Part shown: positions 36,822-46,484 of the stretch, in pieces
Layout of the letters: each line of letters begins with the position of its first letter
Position numbering within the stretch: the first letter of the stretch is position 1
Assembly: GCA_002730875.1 (NCBI GenBank)
Contig: PCBI01000019.1
Span: forward strand, 434,001-498,000
Reading direction: 5' to 3'
Length of the DNA stretch: 64,000 nucleotides
Source: Spirochaetaceae bacterium
GTDB lineage: Bacteria > Spirochaetota > Leptospiria > Leptospirales > Leptonemataceae
Notes under the pieces: generated by a model
Database searches by the model: none
What the model was told of the DNA's origin: nothing
What the model saw: the letters and a program-made list of their open reading frames with translations, nothing else
Translations under genes and position numbers: made by a program

Positions 36822-36977
36822 ATGCGGGCCACCGGGGCAATAGAAGGAGCCGGGATGGAGCCTTTACCGCATCGCTCCGATTCAATTCTTCCGAATGACA
36901 GCAAGCGATGGATTGCGAAAGAAGATAGTAACCATGAAAAAGAACAAAAACATGAAGAAGCAGGAAGCTCCCAATGA
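36822..36977 (+). CDS. Candidate small protein with strong ribosome-binding site
   Basis: A 51-codon frame starts with ATG 36822 after a perfect AAGGAGAT (36809-36816). The product is hydrophilic and charged (HEKEQKHEEAGSSQ at the end) with no family match. It overlaps, in another frame, the 30-codon basic frame at 36934, so at most one may be functional. Confidence 0.35.
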   Translation: MRATGAIEGAGMEPLPHRSDSILPNDSKRWIAKEDSNHEKEQKHEEAGSSQ

Positions 36978-37026
36978 GAAATGGGGCAGCCGGAAGACCC
37001 GGCAGAAAGCGTTCACGGAAAAATGA
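36934..37026 (+). CDS. Candidate 30-residue basic small protein
   Basis: ATG 36934 opens a 30-codon frame with eight or more Lys/Arg (MKKNKNMKKQEAP then WGSRKTRQKAF) and ends at 37026, inside the 3' end of the convergent L,D-transpeptidase gene. The upstream site is a weak GAAAGAAG. The composition is like a small nucleic-acid-binding protein, but chance cannot be excluded. Confidence 0.3.
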   Translation: MKKNKNMKKQEAPNEKWGSRKTRQKAFTEK

Positions 37027-37990
37027 TTACAGGCATACCGGGATTCATAAACGGATCCAGCTTAATGATGTCTTCGTTAAGTAATCGAATGCAGCCGCTA
37101 CCAAAGGTCTTTCCCACACTGGCCGGATCGTTTGTACCGTGGATGGCTATGCCCGAGCCGATTCGCATCGGTAGTTTTCGTTTCTTGTCCTCCGGCACAT
37201 CGCCTGCCTTTAGCGCCTGCCTGTATCTCCAGATATCGGAGGCGGCAGGGTAGTCTATGCCATAGAATCGGGGGCCAAAGACATTCTTGCCCGCATCTTT
37301 GCCCGGCTTTCCGTACAGACTGTAGCCCAGCTTCGCAGTCAGATAGAAACCATTTAGCTTTGCCAATTCCTTATACGATTCGGACTCTTTCAGCGCATCC
37401 AGGGTGTAGAAACGAAAGATGCGGTAGATTCCTTCCGGAGTGCGCCCATCGTATTCGTATTGTTTGGGCTTCTGTCCGCCTTCGCTGTCGCCGCCGATTC
37501 CCGCATCGAAAGAAAGCAGTTCCACACCTCGCTGGTCAAACACGGCAAGTTTATGCCTGCTTTTCCAGATAACGATTCCATAAAGCTGCGTCTCGCTTAG
37601 CAGGGCCTTCGCCAGGGCTTTGAGATCGCGACGGTCGTAGGCCTCTCTGTTTTCGGTAAGCAGTCGATTGTTCTGACCCACCGGAAAATCCACGGAGTCT
37701 TGCATTTCTTTGAGCTGCTCGTCCAGCGCTGCCCGGGCTTTTTCCGTGTTTGTAAGCGCTTTCTCAGGCTTTGAGTCGTTGTCTCGTGTTGTCCCGGGAT
37801 CTCTGGACGGCGCCTCGGCCTGCTGGGGACCGGTGGCTATCGATACGACTAAAAGAAACAGGCATGACCTCAGGAGGATGACAGAGAAAGTTGTCCGGCC
37901 TTGCGCTTCTTTTTTCTGTCGCGTTCGAATGTCTTTTCTCATTGGACCGGTAAAGGCCGGGATAGCGATTAGAAGTTTACTGTACTTCAT
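37013..37990 (-). CDS. L,D-transpeptidase (YkuD-family)
   Basis: 325 residues. ATG 37990 overlaps the VWA gene's end; ATG 37942 is an alternative. A membrane segment near 36-54 (ILLRSCLFLLVVSIAT) anchors or exports it. After a coiled linker the YkuD core starts near VIWKSRHKLAVFDQRG, continues GRTPEGIYRIF and ends AIHGTNDPASVGKTFGSGCIRLLNED, where His and catalytic Cys300 form the HxxN/SGCIRL motif. It forms 3-3 cross-links in peptidoglycan or attaches lipoproteins. It ends the MoxR-VWA operon on the minus strand. Confidence 0.92.
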   Translation of the reverse strand: MKYSKLLIAIPAFTGPMRKDIRTRQKKEAQGRTTFSVILLRSCLFLLVVSIATGPQQAEAPSRDPGTTRDNDSKPEKALTNTEKARAALDEQLKEMQDSVDFPVGQNNRLLTENREAYDRRDLKALAKALLSETQLYGIVIWKSRHKLAVFDQRGVELLSFDAGIGGDSEGGQKPKQYEYDGRTPEGIYRIFRFYTLDALKESESYKELAKLNGFYLTAKLGYSLYGKPGKDAGKNVFGPRFYGIDYPAASDIWRYRQALKAGDVPEDKKRKLPMRIGSGIAIHGTNDPASVGKTFGSGCIRLLNEDIIKLDPFMNPGMPVIIFP

Positions 37991-39200
37991 GTTTGATCTC
38001 GTTCATGCGTTTTACGGCTCGATCCAGTCCGCCCAGGGTCATCTCCTCCATGGGTAGCACCGAAGCGATTTTCTTAAGAGTGAACGAACCGTTAGCCCAG
38101 AACTCCGCCGGAATGGGGTTCAGCCACACAATGGCCGGAAACCGTTCGCGCAGTCGCTTAAGCTGCTCTATAGACGGGTCGTATTCTTCCTCGCCAAAGT
38201 TAATGTTTCCGTAGGGTGCCACCAATTCTTCTGGCGCCATGGAAGCATCGCCTACGATGAAGATCCTGCAATCCCGGTTTCTACGTAGTATGTCGCGCAG
38301 AGCTACCGGTTTGCTTCTCTGTGGATCCGAATACACATAGGAATAGATCGTATTATGGAAGTAGTAGCTATCCAGTTTCTTGAGCTGCTTATGCATTCTC
38401 TGGAACAGGTCCGCAGTGAGATGAACATAGGGAGCCATGGAGCTTCCGCCGTTATCCATCATCAAAATCACTTCAAGGCGGTCGCGCTTGTCTTTTTCGA
38501 AAATGAGTTCAATTTCACCGGCATTCTTTGCCGTCTTTCGAATGCTTTCGGGAATGTTAAGCTGGTCCGGGGCACCCGCCGGCTTAAGGTGCTTCAGATG
38601 TTCCAGAGCATCGTGGAAGTTCTTTCGGTTGAGCCGGCCGCTTTCCGAGTAATCCACATAGCGACGTTGTCCCATCACCTTTTTGGCGCTAAAACGATTC
38701 GCCTGGCCCATGACTCGAAAGCCATTCTCCGAAAACCCTGAATGCCCGAACGGGGATGTTCCCCCGGTGCCAATCCATTTATTCCCGCCGTGGTGCGCCT
38801 CGGTCTGTTCCCTTAGGCGTTGCCAGAAAAGCTCCATTAATTCCTGCGGAGACATGGAGTAGGGATGCCGGGGCAGTTCTCCCTTGATCCAGGCCTGGCG
38901 GAGCCATTGTTGAAATTGCTTTGTTTCCAGAAGATCCAGATCGCCTTCTGCCACGGGAGGAAGTTCCAGGCCTTCGAAGAAGTACAGAAAGGTGCGATCG
39001 TAGATGTCGAAATACTTTACTTCTTTGACGAAGCAAAGGCGGGCCATAAGATACAAATCGTCCATGTTCTGCACCAGCCCCTTCTTCATAGCTCGAAGAA
39101 GTTCAATCAGCTGATCCGGCGATACCGGGATGTCCGCTCTTCGCAATTCGTAGGCGAAAGATAGAAAGACATCGTATGTATGAATCTTTTCGCTATTCAT
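37977..39200 (-). CDS. VWA domain (CoxE-like) protein
   Basis: 407 residues. The first part (1-240) is helical and begins TYDVFLSFAYELRRADIPVSPDQLIELL, as in CoxE-like VWA proteins. The C-terminal VWA domain shows a MIDAS-like MMDNGGSSM near 250 (DxGxS), then HNTIYSYVY and FIVGDASMAPEE. It has no signal, so it is cytoplasmic. Such proteins partner MoxR ATPases (gene at 39427, upstream). The gap between the two, 39201-39426, holds nothing recognised. Confidence 0.88.
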   Translation of the reverse strand: MNSEKIHTYDVFLSFAYELRRADIPVSPDQLIELLRAMKKGLVQNMDDLYLMARLCFVKEVKYFDIYDRTFLYFFEGLELPPVAEGDLDLLETKQFQQWLRQAWIKGELPRHPYSMSPQELMELFWQRLREQTEAHHGGNKWIGTGGTSPFGHSGFSENGFRVMGQANRFSAKKVMGQRRYVDYSESGRLNRKNFHDALEHLKHLKPAGAPDQLNIPESIRKTAKNAGEIELIFEKDKRDRLEVILMMDNGGSSMAPYVHLTADLFQRMHKQLKKLDSYYFHNTIYSYVYSDPQRSKPVALRDILRRNRDCRIFIVGDASMAPEELVAPYGNINFGEEEYDPSIEQLKRLRERFPAIVWLNPIPAEFWANGSFTLKKIASVLPMEEMTLGGLDRAVKRMNEIKHEVQ

Positions 39201-39426
39201 GGATATTTCGCCCGAAAATCATCTTAGCTGTATTCCTTTCGGCCGGGAATTCGTCCGTAGATCCGGTTTGCGCGCCTCTCATGAGCCGTCTTTCCCGCGA
39301 CCATGTTTGCTCGCTTCTGGAGGCCAGCCGAATTCCAGGCGACTATGTTTTCCCGCGGTTTTGTCATCAGCTATTCCAGGCACGGGCCACCTTTGGTGCG
39401 TCTAACCTTTCTCGCCCAACGAGGTC

Positions 39427-40257
39427 CTAAATCCGACCCGCCCTGTAATTCTGCAGATCCGCCGCCCGTTTCATCAAGATACCAGGAAACGGAAGATCCG
39501 TCAGGCTTTCTGGCATTTTCCCGGAGCGCTGCAAAGCTTCAATCCAGTGGATGAGTTCGCTGGTGGCCGGAGCCTTTTCCAGCCCCCGGCTACGTAGATC
39601 GTAGAAGATTTTCAGCGCTACTTCTACCAGTTTTTCGTCCAGAGTATCAAAGTGTAGATCCAGGATTTCGCGCATTTCAGCCTCGTCCGGAAAGGCAATG
39701 TGATGAGCAAAGCATCGGCGCAGAAATGGATCGCTGAGCTCTCGCTTGGCGTTGGATGTGATGATGATTACTGGTCTCTGTCTGGCTTTGATTGTTTCGT
39801 TCACTTCGCGGATGGTGAATTCCATATCTTCGAGAACGTCCAGAAGGTTATCCTGTACATCGGACTCGGTTTTATCGATTTCATCCAGCAGCAGAACACA
39901 GCGTTTTTCGGCGCGAAAGGCCCGGCCGATGGGACCCCAGATGACGTAATCGTAGAATTGGTTCACATCTCTGCCGCTGGCTTCCGTGCCAAAGCGGGCA
40001 TCGTTCAGGCGAAGCACAGTATCCTGCACGTAACAGGCTTCCTCGCCCCGGATCGTAGATTTGGCCCGTAGCACTTCCAGTTCCATACCAAGGCTACGGG
40101 AAATCTCGAATGCCAGCTGAGTCTTTCCTGTGCCGGGCTCTCCGGTAAGTAGCAGTGGCTTTTCCATGGCCATGGCCATGTTGACGATGGCGCCCAGTTC
40201 CGGTGAAAGGTAGTACTGATCTGTGCCCTGGAAAACGGTTTCCGATGCATTGCTCAT
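39427..40257 (-). CDS. MoxR/AAA_5-type ATPase
   Basis: 276 residues from ATG 40257. The ATPase core has a complete Walker A LLLTGEPGTGKT at about 35-46, Walker B VLLLDEIDK, sensor ITSNAKRELSDPFLRRC and an arginine finger FLRRC, and a helical lid at the end. It is close to the CoxD/MoxR branch and differs from the 3886 gene, whose P-loop is degenerate. Its downstream neighbour encodes a VWA protein, the normal partner. Confidence 0.9.
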   Translation of the reverse strand: MSNASETVFQGTDQYYLSPELGAIVNMAMAMEKPLLLTGEPGTGKTQLAFEISRSLGMELEVLRAKSTIRGEEACYVQDTVLRLNDARFGTEASGRDVNQFYDYVIWGPIGRAFRAEKRCVLLLDEIDKTESDVQDNLLDVLEDMEFTIREVNETIKARQRPVIIITSNAKRELSDPFLRRCFAHHIAFPDEAEMREILDLHFDTLDEKLVEVALKIFYDLRSRGLEKAPATSELIHWIEALQRSGKMPESLTDLPFPGILMKRAADLQNYRAGRI

Positions 40258-40340
40258 GGGCCCAGTGTTACGGGCCCGGAGCACAGTGCAAGTGGGTTAT
40301 GGGGGGTAGTGGCGACTACAGGATGCCTCGCCGATGAGAG

Positions 40341-43300
40341 CTAGAGGTCTTCGTAGCCGATCCAGTTGCCGCCGTAGAGCTGTTGCCCAAAGGTACGTTT
40401 TTCGTCCTGTTTCAGAAAAATGAATCCCAGACCACCTTTCTTGAACGCGCCTGCCGGTAGCGGAATGGCTGGCTTTACAGATTTGTAGTAAGTCCGGCGC
40501 ATGCCGAAGTCGAACCCATCATACTGATATGTTGCATTGGCATGCCAGTAGGGGATTCGAGGGGCTTGAGACCCGCAGGAAGCATATTGCGCATCGACGA
40601 TCATTTCCGGTGTTGCTTCTATCTCGTTAATGCAAAACGGGCTTCCGTATTCGCGACCGATCCAGCCACATGCAAGCATGTGAGTTGTGCAGGTAATCTT
40701 TTCAAATCGCCCTGGAACACCTCGGTAAAAAGACCGTTCAGCCGGCTTCAAGTTCAGTTTTCGCAAAGGGCTAATTCCTTGCGGGTATTCGTCGAGATCA
40801 ACGAAGAATTGTCGCCCGTCCACATGTTGATTTCTGGCTTTGAGGTGGAGGGTCGCTCTGGCAGTCTGATCGGGCCCCTCGCATGAACCTGCCGAATCCT
40901 GGGCTTCAACAGTGACAGAATAATCTCCAGGTTCTTTCGGAGTGAAAGGAACAGCGCTGTGGGCAGTTCCATCCATCAACAATGCGTTTGGGCACACCTG
41001 TTTTCCTACAGGGCCGAGAAGAGTCTGCATGGGAATTAACATTTCGGTAGGGGAATCGGCCTCGATAACGATATTGTTGTAGAGGGTCATTGCGGTCTCT
41101 AGCGCCCCAGGAGAAGGCGAAGTGGTGCTAGGGGCGGTCAGGTTGACCGGTAGGTTGGAAACTCCGCACTTGTTGGCATCGGGATCTGAATAAGTGATGC
41201 GCGCCATGCCCCAGCGTGCAGCTGAATTATTGGAGTAGGTTGGTAGGATTCCAATAATCGTATCCGCGCAGGTCCTTCCCGGAATATAAATGCCCGAGAA
41301 GGGATAGGTCCAGCCCTGAGGAGTGAGCACACGAGTTCCACGGTCCAGTGCAAATCCCAGGCGCGGCGGCTGATTGCCCTCGGATCTCAAATTAAAGGCT
41401 ACGCGACTCCATGTGTTCCAGGAATTTGTTGAGACAGTCGTGGAGGCTATGACCTGTCCAGTATCGCTGTTCATAATTAAGTAATTGAAATCATTGTCTT
41501 CTCTAATGATAACTACGGAACCTTTTCTGTCAACTAACAGCGACATGCTTTCTCTTGTTCCGGGACTGGGTGTACTCCAGACCGTCCGTATGGGGGTGAG
41601 GGATCCATTTACCGTATCCACAGCAAATAGGACCAATGCATCCGGTCTAAGTGCGAGTAGCCGATCTTCACCGACAAAGGCCAGATCAAAGTAGGGTTGG
41701 CCGCGGACCATGATGCCGATGTAGTCCCATTCCGGCCCGAGTTGTGAATTGTAGCCCACTTGCGCCTGTGGATTAAAGCGCATCATCTGAATACCATGTA
41801 CGCCGGCATAATAGGGATCGGCCGGAATTGCTACCATGTTGTGCGATGGGTTATGTGCAAGGTTGATATCCTCGTTGCCGCTCGCTTGCGCCAGAGGTAA
41901 ATGATTGGAAGCAAACAACCTTTTGATAATTCCGTTTTCCATGGAGCCGGTTAATATATAGCCCGTGCCAATATAGAGCAGGGTAAAGCGTTTCCCATCT
42001 ACAGACAAACCGAGATTCGTATAACCAAACCCTGTAGCTCCATATCTGGCGTAGATATAGTCTCGATCGATTACTTCCATGCCTGTGTTATCGCTATTCA
42101 ATCTGAAAGTCGTAAGGCATAGATAATCCGAAGTCATTGGGCATTCTGCCGTTGCGTTGACTCCGTTGCGACCGTGAAAAGTCAGAAGCCAGAAGTCACC
42201 TCCGGGACTATATTGCAACCCATTAACCATAGCCCCGGCAGGGAAGACAGTGTCATTGAATTGTGGGCTGGACGAAGGATGACTTCCTAAGGTGGACCAT
42301 TCGATCCCCGTTGCGTCATACGTGGTAGTGACGATTACGTTCCTCCCAATACTAACCAGTTGCGGAACTTGGAATATCCCTGGCTGGTCTATGCTGATTA
42401 TATTCAGGTCATTGCGATCGATTTTCGTGAGGTTGGTTATCGCTTCCTGAGGAGTATACACGATCATCTGATTGCTATAGGCGAGGTTCGGAAAATCCAG
42501 CACCAGACTTGCCATATCGCTTACATTTCCTGCGGCATCCCGCACCCACAGGTTGAGAGTCAGCTCACCTATTTCCTCCACAGCCCAGGTCGAGGGTTCA
42601 TCGGTAAGCCAGTCCGTGGAGTCATTTGGCGGCGGCTCCGTTCCCGTTGAAAGATACCAGCCGGTGATTGCTGATGTATCATCCACCTCTATATTGAATC
42701 GAGCAACGGGAGTTGTGCTCACTGTCCCATCGTCCTCGAAAGCCGTAATCACCGGAGCCGTATGATCGCTGTTTGTGGGATCGGTCAGGTTGATTACTTC
42801 GGTGAGGTCGTCGATGCCGTCCGAGTCAGTATCTTCCATGTTTGAATCGGTGCCATTTCCGCCATAATATACTATCGATGGATGGTTTTCATAGTAATCG
42901 GCCAGGCCATCGCCATCATTATCGGGACCGGTCTGAGCATCCAGGATTAGCGGGGCTGAATAAAGCCCGTCGTCCGTAACCGCAAAAAAGCTATAATGGT
43001 AGTTGGTTCCTTCCGTAAGGCCGATATCAATAATGTAACCAGGTTCCTCAATGGCCAGTCCCACTGCTTCGCCAGTGGCGGGCGACATGGCAGGTTCCTG
43101 GAGTCTTCGTCGCACGATGAGCCCTGTGACATCACGTTCGATGGTTTGATCAAATACAATGGATATCTGGTCGGACCCGGGAATGAGTCGAATTCCTTCT
43201 GGCTGTGGAGGACGCAAGGGCTGACCGGAACAGTCAATGCCGGCCTGGGTTGCCCAGTCGCCTTCAGGAAGAACGGCGACAAAATAATTCGTGCGAATCT

Positions 43301-44381
43301 GATTCGGATTGTTGATGTTGTAATGATTTCCGGGTAATGTCACCTGGGAGCCGGCCGCATAATTTGTTTCATATACCTCGTAGAATTGAGCTTCGTCGGT
43401 GGTCTCGACATAGGTATTGGCCACCTGCGTAAAGCCCATGTCGGCCAGCCAATTCGCGCGAACGGTGCCCCTGGAGTCATAGAGAACGTAGACCTTTGCA
43501 TCGAATGGCACGGCAAAGTCCAGGTAATCCGGATCGCTGTTAAACTTATGCTGTCCCTGTGGTCCGCAGTAGGTGTTCGAGGAGGAATGGGTTCCGCCGT
43601 TACAGGTGGCAATGCCCAGCGCCTCGTTCAAGCGAAGGTTGTAGAAGTCATCATTGCGAACAATCGTATAGCCGCGATCCAGGTAATACTTGAATCCTGC
43701 ATCCAGTCGACTCCATACAGGACCGGTTAAGGAGCCAGCCGGATCATCCAGGGCATCTACAATGCACTGCGGAGGGGGAAAAACACCATCGTCTGCTGGT
43801 TGTGGCAACGCGGTGAGTACAAAGGGGGTGAAATGATTGGTTCTTGCCGTAACCGTATTTCGTTCCAGATCCACTTCTACATCGGAAACAGGAAACCATC
43901 GGCCGCTACCTTTGTCGTAGTAGTAGACCTGGAATTCCTCGATCAGTCCTCTTTCTCGAAGGAGTCGTTCATCATATTGGTAGGTGATTTCAGCAAATTG
44001 GCCGGGTGGCATAAAGACACTCTGATACTCTTCGGGCGCGCCGGGAATCTTAGATGTGTCTACATCGATGTCATAGATCTGGCCAACCGAAACAAAATGC
44101 TTTCCGTAGATCGGAACCGCCATCGCTTCCGCTTCCGGTTCCCTGTTTACCGTGAACAGAGCCGGGTCATAGCCTTCTGCGCTTACCGTAGGCGGGCTGG
44201 AGATTAGAGCGTTTTGCTCGGGTGAGTCTATAAGATTGAGCAGAAACCATTTGCGCTCTTCCTCCGACTTGCTTGTGGCCGAAGGCAGAAAGGCAATACA
44301 GGCACTGAGAAAGGGAACTGCCAGGACCACGATGGCGGCGGCTGTTCGTATTGTTTGAATAGTTCTTGATCTTGTGCCCAT
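40341..44381 (-). CDS. Large multidomain surface lipoprotein
   Basis: 1346 residues from ATG 44381. MGTRSRTI, a hydrophobic run and VPFLSACIA give a lipobox with Cys near 28. The N-terminal third has beta-rich segments and a Thr-Pro-Phe-Val motif, then a fibronectin-like stretch near 400-480. A thrombospondin type 3-like calcium-binding block (DNDGDGLADYYENH and DTDSDGIDDLTEV, about 485-525) follows. The long middle (about 600-1010) looks like a beta-propeller of repeated strand units. The Cys-rich end carries no catalytic motif I know. Likely an adhesin or structural surface protein. Confidence 0.75.
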   Translation of the reverse strand: MGTRSRTIQTIRTAAAIVVLAVPFLSACIAFLPSATSKSEEERKWFLLNLIDSPEQNALISSPPTVSAEGYDPALFTVNREPEAEAMAVPIYGKHFVSVGQIYDIDVDTSKIPGAPEEYQSVFMPPGQFAEITYQYDERLLRERGLIEEFQVYYYDKGSGRWFPVSDVEVDLERNTVTARTNHFTPFVLTALPQPADDGVFPPPQCIVDALDDPAGSLTGPVWSRLDAGFKYYLDRGYTIVRNDDFYNLRLNEALGIATCNGGTHSSSNTYCGPQGQHKFNSDPDYLDFAVPFDAKVYVLYDSRGTVRANWLADMGFTQVANTYVETTDEAQFYEVYETNYAAGSQVTLPGNHYNINNPNQIRTNYFVAVLPEGDWATQAGIDCSGQPLRPPQPEGIRLIPGSDQISIVFDQTIERDVTGLIVRRRLQEPAMSPATGEAVGLAIEEPGYIIDIGLTEGTNYHYSFFAVTDDGLYSAPLILDAQTGPDNDGDGLADYYENHPSIVYYGGNGTDSNMEDTDSDGIDDLTEVINLTDPTNSDHTAPVITAFEDDGTVSTTPVARFNIEVDDTSAITGWYLSTGTEPPPNDSTDWLTDEPSTWAVEEIGELTLNLWVRDAAGNVSDMASLVLDFPNLAYSNQMIVYTPQEAITNLTKIDRNDLNIISIDQPGIFQVPQLVSIGRNVIVTTTYDATGIEWSTLGSHPSSSPQFNDTVFPAGAMVNGLQYSPGGDFWLLTFHGRNGVNATAECPMTSDYLCLTTFRLNSDNTGMEVIDRDYIYARYGATGFGYTNLGLSVDGKRFTLLYIGTGYILTGSMENGIIKRLFASNHLPLAQASGNEDINLAHNPSHNMVAIPADPYYAGVHGIQMMRFNPQAQVGYNSQLGPEWDYIGIMVRGQPYFDLAFVGEDRLLALRPDALVLFAVDTVNGSLTPIRTVWSTPSPGTRESMSLLVDRKGSVVIIREDNDFNYLIMNSDTGQVIASTTVSTNSWNTWSRVAFNLRSEGNQPPRLGFALDRGTRVLTPQGWTYPFSGIYIPGRTCADTIIGILPTYSNNSAARWGMARITYSDPDANKCGVSNLPVNLTAPSTTSPSPGALETAMTLYNNIVIEADSPTEMLIPMQTLLGPVGKQVCPNALLMDGTAHSAVPFTPKEPGDYSVTVEAQDSAGSCEGPDQTARATLHLKARNQHVDGRQFFVDLDEYPQGISPLRKLNLKPAERSFYRGVPGRFEKITCTTHMLACGWIGREYGSPFCINEIEATPEMIVDAQYASCGSQAPRIPYWHANATYQYDGFDFGMRRTYYKSVKPAIPLPAGAFKKGGLGFIFLKQDEKRTFGQQLYGGNWIGYEDL

Positions 44382-44437
44382 GGAATTGCTCTTAACTTCT
44401 AACATTCTGTATCTGTTGAGGAATTGTAATAAAAAGC

Positions 44438-45217
44438 ATGGAAAAGTTTATTGTACCCCGGTCCAGTTTTTTTTCTGTCCGTTATGCTCTGGGAGCTCTG
44501 GTTCTGTTAATGTCTTTCAATCACTGCTCCACAATGCCGGATCCTGCCGGCTCAGCGCCCTATGTAACAGACGTTCCAGTTCCCCTGGAAAGATCTCTTT
44601 CGAGCTACAAAGGTACTTTTGAGAATTGTCAGATCGTAGACCAGAGACATGTGGTGCATTTTCCCTTTGTTCTTCCTCTTAACGATCCACCGTTAAATGC
44701 CACCGCATCCGATGGCGACTCCATATTGATCAAATACCGGGCCATGCGCTGGTCCGATATTGGCTACACTGCTCTCGGTTTCCTTTTTGGCGTGATTACA
44801 GATAGCGTGGTCATCGCCGAATGCGGCAACCTGGCTGCGGCCGAGAATAGCATCATGAAGTCGGGCGCCACACTGGAAGGTAACCAGCAGCTGGCTGTAT
44901 TTAGATTTCACTTTGAAACCGGAGTGGGGGATCAGGCCAGGTCCGACGCTTCCATGGAGGGACTCAAACAACGAATCCTGAGCCAGCCGGATGCCCGTTT
45001 CCTGATAGCGGTTAGCGCAGACTGCGAAGGCAGCGCCGAAGAGAATCAACGATTAATGCAGGAAAGGGCGGACTATGCGTTGCGACAGCTAAAACAGCTC
45101 GGGGTAGATGAGTCCAGAGCGGAGGTGCTTTATCGTAATCTGCGCAGTTGCGATGAAGGCAGCGAAAGTCGGGCTGGTGACCGGTATGTCTACGTAATCA
45201 TCAAAGAGGGGTTGTAA
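44438..45217 (+). CDS. OmpA-like domain lipoprotein
   Basis: 259 residues. A short basic start, hydrophobic run and LMSFNHCSTM (Cys30) make a lipobox. The central segment has a hydrophobic stretch (YTALGFLFGVITDSVVIAECG, near 110). The C-terminal third resembles a degenerate OmpA peptidoglycan-binding domain: FRFHFETGVGDQARSD, then FLIAVSADCEGSAEEN and LMQERADYALRQLKQLGV. It is divergent from the giant lipoprotein gene. A terminator lies 77 bases after its stop. Confidence 0.65.
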   Translation: MEKFIVPRSSFFSVRYALGALVLLMSFNHCSTMPDPAGSAPYVTDVPVPLERSLSSYKGTFENCQIVDQRHVVHFPFVLPLNDPPLNATASDGDSILIKYRAMRWSDIGYTALGFLFGVITDSVVIAECGNLAAAENSIMKSGATLEGNQQLAVFRFHFETGVGDQARSDASMEGLKQRILSQPDARFLIAVSADCEGSAEENQRLMQERADYALRQLKQLGVDESRAEVLYRNLRSCDEGSESRAGDRYVYVIIKEGL

Positions 45218-45294
45218 GGAGAGCGCTGTCAGACAGACCGTTTCGTCAGCCGTTTGCCGTTCGGCCGATGGCAGTGCCAATCTGCCCCCGGGCG

Positions 45295-45354
45295 CCCGAC
45301 GGAATCAGCTGGAATTGAAGCTTGAATTCCTCCAGGCTGGGCGTCGGGTTTTTT
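45295..45354. terminator. Long structured terminator between convergent genes
   Basis: CCCGACG (45295-45301) pairs with CGTCGGG (45342-45348), followed by TTTTTT. The inner part holds an almost perfect palindrome (GGAATTGAAGCTTGAATTCC, one mismatched pair) flanked by CAGCTGG and CCAGGCTG. It lies after the OmpA-like gene and before the stop of the convergent protease gene. Confidence 0.8.
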
Positions 45355-45417
45355 CAGCTATGAGGGTGAGGCCAGGGCGTAGTGGTGAATGCTCCGGTTC
45401 AACTACGGGCAATGCGC

Positions 45418-46428
45418 CTAGAGCTTGTTATTATAGGCCGGATTTGTATGAATCTGTTCAACCGTATAGGTATCGCAGGTGGTGAGGGCCGATCGGTTCG
45501 CTTCTATAAGGGCGCCGGTTTTAGTTGTGATCACCGGGTCGCTACTATTGGGAAAGAAATAGGACCCGTAATGCATGATGGATCTAATGTCATACCTGCC
45601 TATGTCCAGACCCGCGCTCCCCAGTTTTTCGTACTGAGATGGTAACGTAGTGCGGGACGGGTAGTATATGATATGACTATCTCTATCGTTCCGTTGATGG
45701 GTGTGCATCAGACCCAGCGAATGCCCGATTTCATGAACAGCGTTGCCGGTGCCGCAGGCATCGTCCAGCCAGACATTCCTGACGGAGTCTGAATAGCCTA
45801 CGTTCGCCTTGCAGCTACCGTCGTTGGGATCTTGAAATAGAATGTAGCCGGCCTCCGATGTTCTCGCATGGAAACGCACAATGCTATAGGTTTCCCAGTG
45901 CTGTATGGCGTTTTCAATTTCGGTCTGCGTCGCTGCCGGCACACCGGCATCAATGACGTAAGGAACACGAATAAAGCCGCCGCTCATGGGCCAGCGAATA
46001 CTATCGCTGTTGAAGGCCAGGCTGTATGCGCTGAATTCACCGTCGGCGCGGAATTGATCGGGGGCAACCGAATCACTATTCCACTCAATGACTCGATGAG
46101 GCTCAAAGACCATGTCGCCCAGGACGTAGTGGTCTTCCGTTTTGACCAGTGTCATCCATTGCCAGGAGCCGTTTATATCTGCGTAGGCCTGAACCGTCTC
46201 GCCTTCAGCTGTGTCCGCTTCGGCTATACTGGAGTCTGGCAGGCTTAAGCCCGAGTAAGGCTTGTCGTAAGTGGCGGAATATTTGATGCATTCCGGGCCC
46301 TGGGAGAGCAGAAAGGCCACGGCGATTAAATCTGCATCATTGTTGCTTTCCTTCTGACAGTTGACCAGAGCCAACGCCAGAACGGCGATGGGCGCAAGGG
46401 CCGCAATGGATCTTAATCGATCTATCAT
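45418..46428 (-). CDS. Astacin-like (M12A) metalloprotease lipoprotein
   Basis: 336 residues from ATG 46428; ATG 46440 is also possible. The signal ends ALALVNCQKE, a lipobox. The mature enzyme has the astacin zinc signature HEIGHSLGLMHTHQRNDRD (HExxHxxGxxHxxxRxD) and the Met-turn SIMHYGSYF, so catalytic Glu and zinc His residues are present. Two Cys pairs near GSCKANVG and DDACGT fit astacin disulfides. It is downstream of a paralogue in the same operon. A surface or periplasmic protease is inferred. Confidence 0.92.
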   Translation of the reverse strand: MIDRLRSIAALAPIAVLALALVNCQKESNNDADLIAVAFLLSQGPECIKYSATYDKPYSGLSLPDSSIAEADTAEGETVQAYADINGSWQWMTLVKTEDHYVLGDMVFEPHRVIEWNSDSVAPDQFRADGEFSAYSLAFNSDSIRWPMSGGFIRVPYVIDAGVPAATQTEIENAIQHWETYSIVRFHARTSEAGYILFQDPNDGSCKANVGYSDSVRNVWLDDACGTGNAVHEIGHSLGLMHTHQRNDRDSHIIYYPSRTTLPSQYEKLGSAGLDIGRYDIRSIMHYGSYFFPNSSDPVITTKTGALIEANRSALTTCDTYTVEQIHTNPAYNNKL

Positions 46429-46484
46429 TGCGGCCCACATTGCCCTGGCCGTGCTGATCCGGTTGCAAGAAACCAAAGGCGACC

